NCBI GenBank assembly: GCA_035626155.1
Contig: DASPOF010000140.1
Location: 1-33,375, forward strand
Length of the DNA: 33,375 bases
Source of the DNA: DASPOF01 sp035626155
GTDB taxonomy: Bacteria > Desulfobacterota > Binatia > Binatales > Binataceae
Direction: 5' to 3'
Within the stretch, counting starts at the first letter, position 1. Every line of letters begins with the position of its first letter. The notes under the pieces are model-generated. The model saw only the letters and a list, made by a program, of their open reading frames with translations. It did no database searches and was not told the DNA's origin. A program made the position numbers and the translations under genes. Of this stretch, positions 15,939 through 24,023 are shown one piece after another.

Positions 15939-16783
15939 AGCTCTCCGTAATAATCGCGACGCACGATCGCCCCGATGCGCTCGAGCGGCTGATTGCGAGT
16001 CTTAATCCCCAACTCAATCCGGGCCGCGAAATAATCGTCGCCGAGAACGGCACGCCCGCGCCGGCGACGCTCCCGAGCGCCGACGCGCCGATTCTGCATC
16101 TCCACGATCCACGCCCGGGCAAGTGCCGCATCCAGAACCGCGCGATCGAGGCCGCGCGCGGCGAAATCCTCGCCTTTCTCGACGATGACCTGACCGTCGG
16201 CCCGCGATACCTGGACGCCGTCGAAAAATTCTTCGAATCGCATCCCGAGTTCGCCGCGATGGCGGGACGCATCGTGCCCGCCGAGGACCCCGCATCGCGA
16301 GCGGGCGCGCTCTGGGTGTACCTCGATTTGCCAATCGTCGATCGCGGCAGCGAGGTCATCGAGGTGCGCGGCGTCCTCGGCGCGAACATGGCGTTTCGCG
16401 CCGCAGCGCTCCGGCAGGCCGGCCCGTTCGACGAACGTCTCGGCCCCGGCGCCGGCGGCCACGAGGAAGAGACCGAGATGTCGGCGCGGCTTAAGCGCGC
16501 GGGCTTCAGGATCGGCTATGCGCCCGAGGCGATCGCCTATCACGAGGTCGATCCGGCGCGCGCCGATCGCGAGCGGTTCATCCGGGTCTCGCGCGAGCGC
16601 GGACGATGCCGGATGCTGCACGAGCGGCACTCCGCCATCGAGGTGCTGACAAAGCTTGTCGTCGCGCGGGTGAGGCTGGCCATCGCGCACGGCGCGGGAG
16701 CGAGCCTTGAACGAATCGCGCGCGAGGAGCGCCGGCTCGCCGTCGCGCGCGGGATGTTCGACGGTCTGGGCACGCGCAATTAG
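15935..16783 (+). CDS. Glycosyltransferase family 2
   Basis: The 282-residue protein begins with a TTG at 15935 that overlaps the methyltransferase stop (TTGA), so it is probably translated by coupling. The GT-A start is MKLSVIIATHDRPDALERLI. The metal-binding acidic motif is FLDDDLTVGP near residue 90, followed by GANMAFR, and GHEEETEMSARLKRAGF supplies the catalytic-base region. These are typical inverting GT2 features. It transfers a sugar from a nucleotide donor to a glycan or glycolipid acceptor at the cytoplasmic side. Donor and acceptor cannot be predicted. Its TAG stop overlaps the TAA stop of the convergent GT4 gene. Confidence 0.9.
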   Translation: MKLSVIIATHDRPDALERLIASLNPQLNPGREIIVAENGTPAPATLPSADAPILHLHDPRPGKCRIQNRAIEAARGEILAFLDDDLTVGPRYLDAVEKFFESHPEFAAMAGRIVPAEDPASRAGALWVYLDLPIVDRGSEVIEVRGVLGANMAFRAAALRQAGPFDERLGPGAGGHEEETEMSARLKRAGFRIGYAPEAIAYHEVDPARADRERFIRVSRERGRCRMLHERHSAIEVLTKLVVARVRLAIAHGAGASLERIAREERRLAVARGMFDGLGTRN

Positions 16784-17919
16784 GCGCGTCGTCCGAGCGG
16801 CTCGATGATCGCGCGCAGTTCGCGGGCATAGCGCTCCCAGGTGAATTTCTCCGCGCCCGCACGCGCGATCGCACCAAGGCCCTCGCGCGCATCGAGCAGA
16901 GCAGCAAGCCTGAGAGCGATTTCGCCGGAGTCGTCCGGCTTTTCAACGATGAACGGGTTCATCTCTGGCGGCAGCACCTCGGCCACGCCTGAATGGGCGC
17001 TCGACAGGACCGGAAGCCCGCTCGCCATCGCCTCCATCACTGTGTTGCCGAATGGCTCGAACAGCGATGGCATCGCGAACGCATCGGCGGCCTGATACAG
17101 CCGCTCCACGTCAGGCTGCGGACCGGCGAATATCACGCGATCGCCCACGCCGAGCGCGCCGGCCCGCCGGCGATACGCGTGCTCGGCGCGGTCGCTGCCG
17201 ACCACGAGCAGGTGCGGCTTGGCGCCAAGCGCCGGCCACGCATCGATAAGATAGCCGAGGCCCTTTCGCGCAAAGCCATTGCCCACGAAAATCACCAGCA
17301 TCGCGGAGCGAGGGATCCCGAGGCGGTCGCGAACCTCATCGCGGATGCGCAAGTCGCGCGCGGGCCGGAATCGATCGAGATCGACACCGTTGTAAAGCGT
17401 CACTGCGATCCCGGGCGCCAGCCGGAATTCACGCACGAGGTCGTCGCGCACGAAATTCGAAACCGCGATCACTTTCTTGAGCCGCCGCGATGCGAACGCG
17501 CGGCGTTCGATGAAAATCTGCGCGCGATGGTACGGGGAAATCCGCATCGCAGCCGCACCTGCCGCGCCGCGCCATCGCCGGGCCGCCCGCACGTAGCTTG
17601 CGTGCGCGCCGCCGCCCGAGCGCAGCACGTCGGCATCCGCAGCGCGCGCGAAGCTCACGACCAGATTCGCCCCATCTCGCCGCGCCGCCGCGGCTGCGCC
17701 CAGTCCGAACCGGATAAGCCCGAGCGCCCTCCCCAATCGCGGCCCGCCGATTCGGCGCACCGTCAGGCCCGGCGACGAGCCGCGGACTTCATCCGCGTAA
17801 ATCGTGATTTCGTGACCCGCCTCACGAAGACACGCTGCGGTGACCATCAGGTCGCGCTCGGTGCCCCCTCCCGACGGGTCGAACCGCCGTGTCAGCAGCG
17901 CGATACGCAAGCCGGTCAC
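16780..17919 (-). CDS. Glycosyltransferase family 4 (WaaG-like)
   Basis: The protein is 379 residues from a GTG at 17919. The N-terminal GT-B domain starts LRIALLTRRFDPSGGGTERDL, with a glycine-rich acceptor/donor loop. RSGGGAHASYV near residue 95 resembles the corresponding segment of LPS core glycosyltransferases such as WaaG. The C-terminal domain has VIFVGNGFARKGLGYLIDA and the E-x7-E motif in FEPFGNTVMEAMASGLPV. It is a retaining glycosyltransferase, most likely acting on LPS core or another surface glycan; the exact sugar is unknown. It converges with the GT2 gene, the stop codons overlapping by three bases, and diverges from the MJ0042/DUF3426 gene. Confidence 0.9.
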   Translation of the reverse strand: MTGLRIALLTRRFDPSGGGTERDLMVTAACLREAGHEITIYADEVRGSSPGLTVRRIGGPRLGRALGLIRFGLGAAAAARRDGANLVVSFARAADADVLRSGGGAHASYVRAARRWRGAAGAAAMRISPYHRAQIFIERRAFASRRLKKVIAVSNFVRDDLVREFRLAPGIAVTLYNGVDLDRFRPARDLRIRDEVRDRLGIPRSAMLVIFVGNGFARKGLGYLIDAWPALGAKPHLLVVGSDRAEHAYRRRAGALGVGDRVIFAGPQPDVERLYQAADAFAMPSLFEPFGNTVMEAMASGLPVLSSAHSGVAEVLPPEMNPFIVEKPDDSGEIALRLAALLDAREGLGAIARAGAEKFTWERYARELRAIIEPLGRRA

Positions 17920-18005
17920 CGTCGGTCACGCCGCGCGGACGGGCTTGCGTGCGGCGCCTCGTTGCGTGTGCTAAGTTTTTTCCGGGGTACGGAGGAGGGG
18001 TGGCG

Positions 18006-19217
18006 ATGATCGAGATTCAGTGCACGAGTTGTAATACCCGTTACCGAATCGACGAGCGGGTGCTCCCTGACGAGACTCCCACGTTCAAGTGCTCGCGATG
18101 CGGTCACGTGTTCTCGGCCGATCCGGGGCCGGCGAAAGCGAGAAAGCTCGCCGCGGTGCGGCCCCGTCCCGCCGCGAAGAATCAGCCGCCGGCCAAGCCC
18201 GTTCAGGGGCCCGTCGCCGCGCCGGCCCGCGCTGTGCAAGCCGCGATTCCCGCCGAGCCCGAACCGGAAAAGAGCGCTCCGCCTCCCGCGCCGGGCGCAA
18301 CCGCTCCTGCGGCGGACGCGAGGCAGGACGACCCGCTCGAACGGCCCTTCCGCCGCGAACCGAGCCCAGCCGATTCTCGCGATAATCTTGCCTTCGATTT
18401 CAGCGAATCCGAGCAGTCCCTGGAGGACGAGCCGGAGGCGCCCGCCGAGGAGGAGAAGTGGGAGGTGGGTGATACGCCGCCCGGCTTCGAGGTTGCCCCC
18501 GAGCCGCCGACCGCGCCGGCGTTGCCGCCCATGCAGCCGCCACGCGCGCCCGAGCCTCAGCCCGCCGCGCCCCGTTTCGCGCCGGCCGCCGCTCGATCGG
18601 TGGGCGCCGAGCGGCCGTACATTTCTGACGAGGACGCCTTCATCGTTCCGCACGGCAGCGCTCGCTCGTCGAGCTGGTTCCTCGGCGTGTTCTTTCTGAT
18701 CGCGATCGGCTTTGGCCTGGTAAGCCTCGCGATATGCGGTGAGCCGGTGATGAGCGCGCGATTGTTCGGTCAGATACCCGGCTTCGGCGAACGCTTCGAG
18801 CGGCCGATAGTGCCCGCGATGCTGGTCGCCCTGCACGACGTGCACGCCGGTTACCAGCGGATCAAGGGCGGGCAGACGGCGCTGGTCGTGAGCGGCACCG
18901 CGGAAAACGTCGGCACCTCCGCGCTGCATGCGATCCTGATCGCGGTAGATTTGCTCGACGGCACGCAACGGCAACTCTCGAGCCAGACCGCCTGGTGCGG
19001 CAACAACCTCTCAGCGCGGATGATCGGCGAGATGACGCCGCGCGAGATCGAGTTTCTCGAGCGGCTGGACCCGCAAAAGAGTTTTCTGATGGAGCCGTCG
19101 CGTTCGGCTCCCTTCCTGCTGGTCTTCATCACCCCGCCGCCAGACGTCGCGGCTCTCAGAATCTCGGTTGCCAAGGCCGCCACATCGGAGACGGGCACAG
19201 CCGAGCCGCGCGGCTAG
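18006..19217 (+). CDS. MJ0042 zinc-ribbon, proline-rich, single-pass membrane protein with DUF3426-like domain
   Basis: The protein is 403 residues. GGAGG at 17991-17995 sets the start at the ATG at 18006 rather than at the GTG at 18000. Residues 1-36 form an MJ0042 zinc ribbon: Cys6-x2-Cys9 and Cys29-x2-Cys32. Residues about 40-215 are Pro/Ala/Glu-rich and disordered. A transmembrane helix spans about 222-243. The extracytoplasmic part ends in a DUF3426-like beta-sandwich (TALVVSGTAENVG, MTPREIEFLERLDP, SAPFLLVF). The family is widespread in proteobacteria but has no settled function. A cytoplasmic zinc ribbon linked by a long flexible arm to a periplasmic domain could sense or tether, which is inference. 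Confidence 0.85.
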   Translation: MIEIQCTSCNTRYRIDERVLPDETPTFKCSRCGHVFSADPGPAKARKLAAVRPRPAAKNQPPAKPVQGPVAAPARAVQAAIPAEPEPEKSAPPPAPGATAPAADARQDDPLERPFRREPSPADSRDNLAFDFSESEQSLEDEPEAPAEEEKWEVGDTPPGFEVAPEPPTAPALPPMQPPRAPEPQPAAPRFAPAAARSVGAERPYISDEDAFIVPHGSARSSSWFLGVFFLIAIGFGLVSLAICGEPVMSARLFGQIPGFGERFERPIVPAMLVALHDVHAGYQRIKGGQTALVVSGTAENVGTSALHAILIAVDLLDGTQRQLSSQTAWCGNNLSARMIGEMTPREIEFLERLDPQKSFLMEPSRSAPFLLVFITPPPDVAALRISVAKAATSETGTAEPRG

Positions 19218-19321
19218 CGGCGCTTCGGCCTGCCGCCCCGACTTCGATGGAGATTGCTCGCGAGCCTTCCAGCCGAAGGTCGCGGCGCCTGTGCGGTTTG
19301 GAATACGGGAACGGTGCGGCG

Positions 19322-19711
19322 TTATTCCTTCTCCTGGGCGACCATTTCGGCGTACCCCTCGTGGTCCATCAGGTCCTCGAGATCGGCCGGGTCGTTCATC
19401 TTCACCTTGATGAGCCAGCCGTCGCCATAAGGATCCTCGTTCACGACTTCGGGGGTCTCGGGCAGGTCCTCATTGATCTCGATCACCACTCCGCTGACGG
19501 GAGCATAGATGTCGGAGACCGCCTTGACGGACTCCACCACTCCGAACGGATCGTCCTTGCTGATTTTGTCGCCGACCGCGGGCAGCTCGATATAAACGAT
19601 CTCGCCCAACTGGTCCTGCGCGTGATCGGTAATTCCGATCGTGGCGACCGAGTCGTCGGTCGCCACCCACTCGTGTTCCTTTGAGTACTTCAGACCCTCC
19701 GGGACTTCCAT
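19322..19711 (-). CDS. gcvH: Glycine cleavage system H protein
   Basis: The protein is 129 residues from the ATG at 19711, chosen because GGAGGAGTC directly precedes it; the frame is open 20 codons further upstream. It shows KYSKEHEWV, GITDHAQDQLGEIVYIELP and the lipoyl site ESVKAVSDIYAPVSG, with the lipoylated Lys63. DPYGDGWLIKVK lies near the C terminus. GcvH carries the aminomethyl group between GcvP, GcvT and GcvL in the cytosol, and in some bacteria also serves in lipoate relay. No gcvT, gcvP, lipA or lipB is in the window, so it is an orphan here. It diverges from alanine dehydrogenase. Confidence 0.96.
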   Translation of the reverse strand: MEVPEGLKYSKEHEWVATDDSVATIGITDHAQDQLGEIVYIELPAVGDKISKDDPFGVVESVKAVSDIYAPVSGVVIEINEDLPETPEVVNEDPYGDGWLIKVKMNDPADLEDLMDHEGYAEMVAQEKE

Positions 19712-19777
19712 GACTCCTCCACAAATCTCGAACATCGCGGCCCGCGCCGCCCCATCGGCGCGAGCGCACAACCGAAC

Positions 19778-19806
19778 ATCAAGCGCGGCGCAAATAGTCT
19801 TGTCAA
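19778..19806 (-). promoter_or_regulatory. Candidate promoter of gcvH
   Basis: The leftward strand has a perfect -35 TTGACA (19806-19801), a 17-base spacer and a poor -10 CTTGAT (19783-19778, 3 of 6 matches). Initiation would lie about 60 bases before the gcvH ATG. The weak -10 keeps this tentative. Confidence 0.4.
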
Positions 19807-19875
19807 GTTCCCGACGGCCTCACAACTCGCGTGCGCGCGGCGCGCATGCTCTTGACTATCCTGCTCCATGATGAC

Positions 19876-19894
19876 ACCGGCGCGATGCGCCGGT
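19876..19894. promoter_or_regulatory. Inverted repeat in the ald leader
   Basis: ACCGGCGC-GAT-GCGCCGGT is a perfect 8-base inverted repeat. It ends 15 bases before the ald Shine-Dalgarno (GGAGGA at 19910-19915) and is flanked by ATGAT-like sequence. It could be an operator or an RNA hairpin affecting ald expression. There is no direct evidence of function. Confidence 0.4.
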
Positions 19895-19924
19895 AATGAT
19901 CTTTCAAGCGGAGGACGCATCCCG

Positions 19925-21028
19925 ATGATCATCGGAGTTCCCACCGAGACCAAACCTGACGAGCGGCGCGTATCGCTCACGCCTGCGGGCGCCGCCGCGT
20001 TGCGCATCCACGGCCATCGCGCGATCGTCCAAAGCGGCGCGGGAGCGGGCAGCGGCTTTGCCGATCGCGACTATCGCGAGGCGGGCGCCGCGATTGTGAA
20101 GGCGCCCGAGGCGGTGTGGACGCGCGCGGACATGGTGCTCAAGGTCAAGGAGCCGCAGCCGCCCGAGTACGCGCTGATGCGGCCGGGACTGATTCTTTTC
20201 ACCTATCTGCATCTCGCATCCGACCTGCGATTGGCCCGCGAGCTGCTGCGCCGGCGCGTGAGCGCGCTCGGCTATGAGACGGTGCAACTCGAAGACGGAA
20301 GCCTGCCGCTGCTCGCGCCGATGAGCGAAGTTGCGGGCCGGCTGGCGATTCAGGCGGGATCGTGGTGCCTCCAAGCGCGAAGCGGAGGACGCGGCGTACT
20401 GCTGAGCGGTGCGCCCGGCGTGCGGCCGGGCAAAGTGGCCGTGCTCGGCGGCGGAATCGCAGGGTTCAACGCTTGCCGGGTCGCCGCGGGCATCGGCGCA
20501 CAGGTTACGATTCTGGATGTGAACCCGTCGCGCCTGCGCTACTTAAGCGATCTTCTGAGCGGAGTGACAACCGTGATGTCCAACCGCGCGACCGTCGAGG
20601 AGGAGGTCCGCCAGGCCGATCTCGTGATCGGATCGGTGCTCGTCCCTGGCGCGCGAACGCCGCGGCTCATCTCCGCGCGGCTGGTCTCGAAGATGAAGCC
20701 GGGCGCTGCGATCGTGGACCTCTCAATCGACCAGGGCGGAGTTGCGGAAACCTCGCAGCCGACGACGCACGCCAAGCCGACGTTCGTCCGCAACGGCGTG
20801 GTCCATTACTGCGTCACGAATATGCCGGCGATGGTGCCGCACACATCCACCTACGCGCTCACCAACTCCACGCTGACCTACGCGCTGGAAATCGCGGACC
20901 GCGGACTGCTCGAGGCGGGCCGCCGGAACATGGCCATCCGCCACGGTCTCAACACTTACGACGGCAATGTCGCTCATCCTGCGGTCGCGCAGGTGCTCCG
21001 GATCAAGCCCCACTCGCCGTGGGAATAA
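19925..21028 (+). CDS. ald: Alanine dehydrogenase
   Basis: The protein is 367 residues from the ATG at 19925, with GGAGGA 9 bases upstream; a longer in-frame start at 19868 precedes the natural MIIGVPTE start and was rejected. Arg15 in DERRVSLTP, Lys75 in LKVKEPQ and His96 in YLHLASD match the known pyruvate-binding and catalytic residues of alanine dehydrogenases. The NAD-binding motif is VLGGGIAGFNA, and DQGGVAET, PTTHAKPTF and GVVHYCVTNMP are family signatures. It interconverts L-alanine and pyruvate plus ammonium with NAD. It stands alone, downstream of an inverted repeat and divergent from gcvH. Both neighbours touch amino-acid nitrogen release (glycine, alanine), perhaps by chance. Confidence 0.96.
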   Translation: MIIGVPTETKPDERRVSLTPAGAAALRIHGHRAIVQSGAGAGSGFADRDYREAGAAIVKAPEAVWTRADMVLKVKEPQPPEYALMRPGLILFTYLHLASDLRLARELLRRRVSALGYETVQLEDGSLPLLAPMSEVAGRLAIQAGSWCLQARSGGRGVLLSGAPGVRPGKVAVLGGGIAGFNACRVAAGIGAQVTILDVNPSRLRYLSDLLSGVTTVMSNRATVEEEVRQADLVIGSVLVPGARTPRLISARLVSKMKPGAAIVDLSIDQGGVAETSQPTTHAKPTFVRNGVVHYCVTNMPAMVPHTSTYALTNSTLTYALEIADRGLLEAGRRNMAIRHGLNTYDGNVAHPAVAQVLRIKPHSPWE

Positions 21029-21084
21029 TTGGCCCACGCGGCGACGGCGCTGGAAAGCCCGGAGAATAAGGACCCCCTTCCTAG

Positions 21085-21114
21085 CCTTCCCCCGCAACTG
21101 ATTGCGGGGGAAGG
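21085..21114. repeat. Inverted repeat 1 (13-base perfect stem)
   Basis: CCTTCCCCCGCAA, loop CTGA, then TTGCGGGGGAAGG. It lies 57 bases past the ald stop and is followed by GAAAAGAGAAGAG, so there is no T-tract on the ald strand. It may act as a 3' barrier or be a REP-like dispersed element. Confidence 0.7.
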
Positions 21115-21145
21115 GAAAAGAGAAGAGCGATGCGTGCGCCGGGTG

Positions 21146-21171
21146 TGCGCTCGCGGCTGATTGCGGGCGCA
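21146..21171. repeat. Inverted repeat 2 (degenerate copy of repeat 1)
   Basis: TGCGCTCGC, loop GGCTGATT, then GCGGGCGCA. Eight of nine pairs are Watson-Crick and the other is a G-U type pair. It shares CTGATTGCGGG and the trailing AGGGAAA purine run with repeat 1, at an offset of 59 bases. The stem bases differ but still pair, suggesting that the structure is kept. Confidence 0.6.
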
Positions 21172-21357
21172 GGGAAAGAGGGAGGAACGCGCCGTCGTGG
21201 AATGCGCCAACCGCGGTGGCTGAACGCTTGGAAAAGAAATAGCAGAGCGGGCCGCCGTGCCCGCCGTCGATGCGCAGGCGTCCGCGCCCGCGCGACCAAT
21301 TGGGATTCCTGCGAGAGAGGCTCTGCGCGCGGTCTAGAGCAGGCACCCCCACCTCAA

Positions 21358-21387
21358 TCCTCCCCCATATCAAAAAATGGGGGAGGA
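21358..21387. repeat. Inverted repeat 3, terminator-like, beside the lipoprotein stop
   Basis: TCCTCCCCCAT, loop ATCAAAAA, then ATGGGGGAGGA: an 11-base perfect stem, 10 bases past the stop of the leftward lipoprotein gene. The loop is A-rich on the plus strand and T-rich on the minus strand. No T-tract follows the stem in either direction, so it is at best a non-canonical terminator. Confidence 0.6.
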
Positions 21388-21397
21388 AATTTGGGTG

Positions 21398-22186
21398 TTA
21401 TTCCTGGCCGTACAGGCCGGTCGGACCCTGCCGATCGTAGCGCTGACGGCCCGACCTGAGTTCGCCGTAGGTGCCAGTCTCGAAGTGCTTTATGTTGGGC
21501 TGGAGGTTCAGATTGCCGTGCAGGTCGGCGATCGCTTCCTTGACGCCTTCCATTGCGATTTCGTGCGCGCGCACCCATCGGCCCTGGTTCTGTACGAAGT
21601 TCACCAGGTTGAAAATGTTTTGTGACAGCGCCTTCTGCGATTTCGCGAAGTCCGCATGCCACACGACCTGGCCCGACTTCATGTCCAGGAACTGGAGCTT
21701 AAATGTGACCGAGGCGGGGCTTGCCGCGGCGTAATCGAGGCCGACGCGCTCCTGGTAGCGCTCGACCGATCCATAAAGCACCCCATCGGCCGAAACCAGC
21801 CGGCCGACCTTGGCGGCGTTCTCATCGAGGTCCTTGACGCTGTTCGGCGGCAGCTTCTGCATCGCCTGCACCACGTCATCCTGGGGCACGACTTCCCAAC
21901 TGCCCGCGAGCGCGGCCTGACTGTACAGTTCCGCGCTGACCGCGTCGGACGCCCCCGGCGCCAGCGGATCGCTGCCCTGCGGATCATCGGCCAGGGGCAT
22001 CACGGCGATCCGGCTGACCGTAACGGTTTTGATCGAACGGACCGACTTGGTGGTGATGTCCTTGGGGCGCAGATCGTTGTACGCCTCTTTTGCGCCGTCA
22101 TAGGTCTGGGCCGCGATCAATCCGCAGCCAGCGAGCCCGAGCAGCGCGCAGCAGAGCATCGCGAGAGCGCCAATCCGTATCGTCAT
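21398..22186 (-). CDS. Envelope lipoprotein of unknown function
   Basis: The protein is 262 residues. A signal peptide ends in the lipobox LAGC, with lipidated Cys21. The mature part has VSRIAVMPLADDP, a strand pattern seen at the start of CsgG/TolB-N/GNA1162-like envelope lipoproteins. LYSQAALAGSWEVVPQDDVVQAM, ADGVLYGSVERYQER and SGQVVWHADF follow, which suits that fold, but I cannot assign a family with certainty. The last 35 residues are polar and rich in Gly, Arg and Tyr. The ATG overlaps the aspS stop (ATGA), with AGGGTGA upstream, so translation is coupled to aspS. It is likely anchored in the outer membrane, facing the periplasm. Confidence 0.8.
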   Translation of the reverse strand: MTIRIGALAMLCCALLGLAGCGLIAAQTYDGAKEAYNDLRPKDITTKSVRSIKTVTVSRIAVMPLADDPQGSDPLAPGASDAVSAELYSQAALAGSWEVVPQDDVVQAMQKLPPNSVKDLDENAAKVGRLVSADGVLYGSVERYQERVGLDYAAASPASVTFKLQFLDMKSGQVVWHADFAKSQKALSQNIFNLVNFVQNQGRWVRAHEIAMEGVKEAIADLHGNLNLQPNIKHFETGTYGELRSGRQRYDRQGPTGLYGQE

Positions 22187-23976
22187 GACGTCACCCTGAT
22201 GAACAATTCCCTAAGCTGGCGCGGGCTGACTTCCGACGGCGCGCCGCTCATCGGGTCCACCGCCTTCTGCGTCTTGGGGAATGCGATCACGTCGCGCAGC
22301 GAGTCGCTTCCGCACAGGATCATGCACAGCCGATCGACGCCGAATGCGCATCCGCCGTGCGGCGGCGCGCCGTAACCGAGCGCGTCGACCAGGAATCCGA
22401 AGCGATCCATCGCGTCCTCGCGGTTAAAGCCCAGCAACCCTAATACTTTTAGCTGAAGCTCGCGGTCGGGGATACGTATCGACCCCCCTCCGAGTTCCTG
22501 GCCATTGACCACCATGTCGTAGGCGAGCGCGCGCGCCTTGAGCGGCTCCGAATCGAGAAGGTGTAAGTCCTCGGGACGCGGCGAGGTAAACGGATGATTG
22601 ACCGCTTCGAGCCGTTTCTCATCCGGGTTCCACTCGAATAGCGGAAAATCCACGACCCAAAGGAATTTGAACTGGCCGCCATCAGCAAGGCCGAATTTCG
22701 CACCCAGCTCCAGGCGCAGGTCGCCCAGGACCGGCCGCACCTTGTCGGCCTCGCCCGCGACCATCAGCAGCGTGCCGCCGGCTTCAAGCCCCGCGATTTG
22801 CGCCGCTTGTGCGCGCTCGGCATCCCCGACATGGCGCGCAATCGGCCCCTGCCATGCGCCATCGGCGGCCTTCGCCCACGCCAGACCCATCCCGTAGCGC
22901 GAGCGGATCGCCTCGCCCATCTCATCAAGCTCGCGGCGCGCGAGCTGATACCCGCCGGGCAGGCTGATTCCATAGACCACGCCCGCGCGTGCGATGACGT
23001 CGGCGAAGACCTTGAATCCGGTGCCCGCGAAGGCCGGGGTCAGATTTCTCAGTTCGAGTCCGAAGCGCATGTCGGGCTTGTCGCTCCCGAACCGATCCAT
23101 CGCCTCGGCGTATGTCATATGCGGCAACGGCGGCTTGATATCGACGCCGAGCACGCGCCGAAACGCCGCGGCGACCATCCCCTCGGCAACCGCCATCACG
23201 TCGTCAGGCCGGGGGCAGGTCATCTCGAGGTCGATCTGGCTGAACTCGGGCTGGCGGTTCGCGCGCAAATCCTCGTCGCGGAAGCATCGCGCGATCTGGT
23301 AGTAGCGGTCGAGTCCGCCGACCATCAGTAGCTGCTTGAGCAGTTGCGGCGACTGCGGCAGCGCATAGAACTTGCCGGGATTGACCCGGCTCGGCACCAG
23401 GTAGTCGCGCGCGCCCTCGGGGGTCGATTTCCACAGAATCGGCGTTTCGACTTCGATAAAGCCCTGCTCGTCGAGGTAATCGCGCACGGCCTTCAGGGCG
23501 AGATGGCGCCAGCGCAAGTTGCGCTGCATCGTGGGGCGGCGGAGATCGAGGTAGCGGTACTTGAGGCGGATCTCCTCGGCGGTCTCCTCGCCATCTGCGA
23601 TCGGGAACGGCGGCGGCGGCGATGGGTTCAGGACCTCGAAGTCACTGACCATCACCTCGATCTCGCCTGTGGGCAGCTCCGCATTGACGGTGCCCTCGGA
23701 GCGACGGACGACCTTGCCGCGCACCGCGGCGAAGAATTCGGCGCGCGCCAGCCCGGCCGCTTCGTGGGCCGCGGCGTTGCGCTCGGGATTGAAGACGAGC
23801 TGGATGATTCCTTCGCGATCGCGCAGGTCGATGAAGATGAGGCGTCCGTGGTCGCGCCGGGTCTGCACCCATCCGAGCAGAGCGACGTCGCGCCCCGCGT
23901 CGGTGGAGCGCAGCGCTCCGCAGTAGTCAGTGCGCTGCCACGGCGCAATCGGAGTATAGGTTGAACTTTTTTCCAT
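22183..23976 (-). CDS. aspS: Aspartyl-tRNA synthetase
   Basis: A bacterial-type AspRS of 597 residues. The N-terminal OB-fold anticodon-binding domain contains LGWVQTRRDHG and FIDLRDREGI. Class II motif 1 lies in EVETPILWKSTPEGARDYLV, the flipping/ATP loop reads RDEDLRANRQPEFSQIDLE (motif 2), and motif 3 is GGCAFGVDRLCMIL. The GAD insertion domain lies between motifs 2 and 3 (about residues 290-420). It charges tRNA-Asp in the cytosol. It cannot be told from this window whether it also charges tRNA-Asn, since no gatCAB or asnS is present. It follows hisS by 47 bases and is coupled to the lipoprotein gene downstream. Confidence 0.97.
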   Translation of the reverse strand: MEKSSTYTPIAPWQRTDYCGALRSTDAGRDVALLGWVQTRRDHGRLIFIDLRDREGIIQLVFNPERNAAAHEAAGLARAEFFAAVRGKVVRRSEGTVNAELPTGEIEVMVSDFEVLNPSPPPPFPIADGEETAEEIRLKYRYLDLRRPTMQRNLRWRHLALKAVRDYLDEQGFIEVETPILWKSTPEGARDYLVPSRVNPGKFYALPQSPQLLKQLLMVGGLDRYYQIARCFRDEDLRANRQPEFSQIDLEMTCPRPDDVMAVAEGMVAAAFRRVLGVDIKPPLPHMTYAEAMDRFGSDKPDMRFGLELRNLTPAFAGTGFKVFADVIARAGVVYGISLPGGYQLARRELDEMGEAIRSRYGMGLAWAKAADGAWQGPIARHVGDAERAQAAQIAGLEAGGTLLMVAGEADKVRPVLGDLRLELGAKFGLADGGQFKFLWVVDFPLFEWNPDEKRLEAVNHPFTSPRPEDLHLLDSEPLKARALAYDMVVNGQELGGGSIRIPDRELQLKVLGLLGFNREDAMDRFGFLVDALGYGAPPHGGCAFGVDRLCMILCGSDSLRDVIAFPKTQKAVDPMSGAPSEVSPRQLRELFIRVTS

Positions 23977-24023
23977 CAGCCGTACTTTCGAAGAATACCT
24001 GCGCCTGTATGCGCAAGAAATAG

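Larger units (their letters stand above)
21029..21397. other. Non-coding stretch with three hairpin-forming repeats
   Basis: These 369 bases separate the convergent ald and lipoprotein genes. No open frame here looks like a protein: the candidates are low-complexity Arg/Ser/Pro-rich frames. The first half is G/A-rich on the plus strand, with two related units 59 bases apart. Both carry CTGATTGCGGG at the centre of a hairpin followed by AGGGAAA and purine-rich sequence. A third, different hairpin lies next to the lipoprotein stop. Confidence 0.7.

Noticed and set aside
15003..16783. tRNA-Leu as an integration site for a mobile island
   Set aside because: No integrase, direct repeat of the tRNA 3' end or mobility gene is visible in the window.
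21085..21387. CRISPR-like array in the repeat region
   Set aside because: There are only two related units, they are palindromic and diverged, and there are no regular spacers or cas genes.
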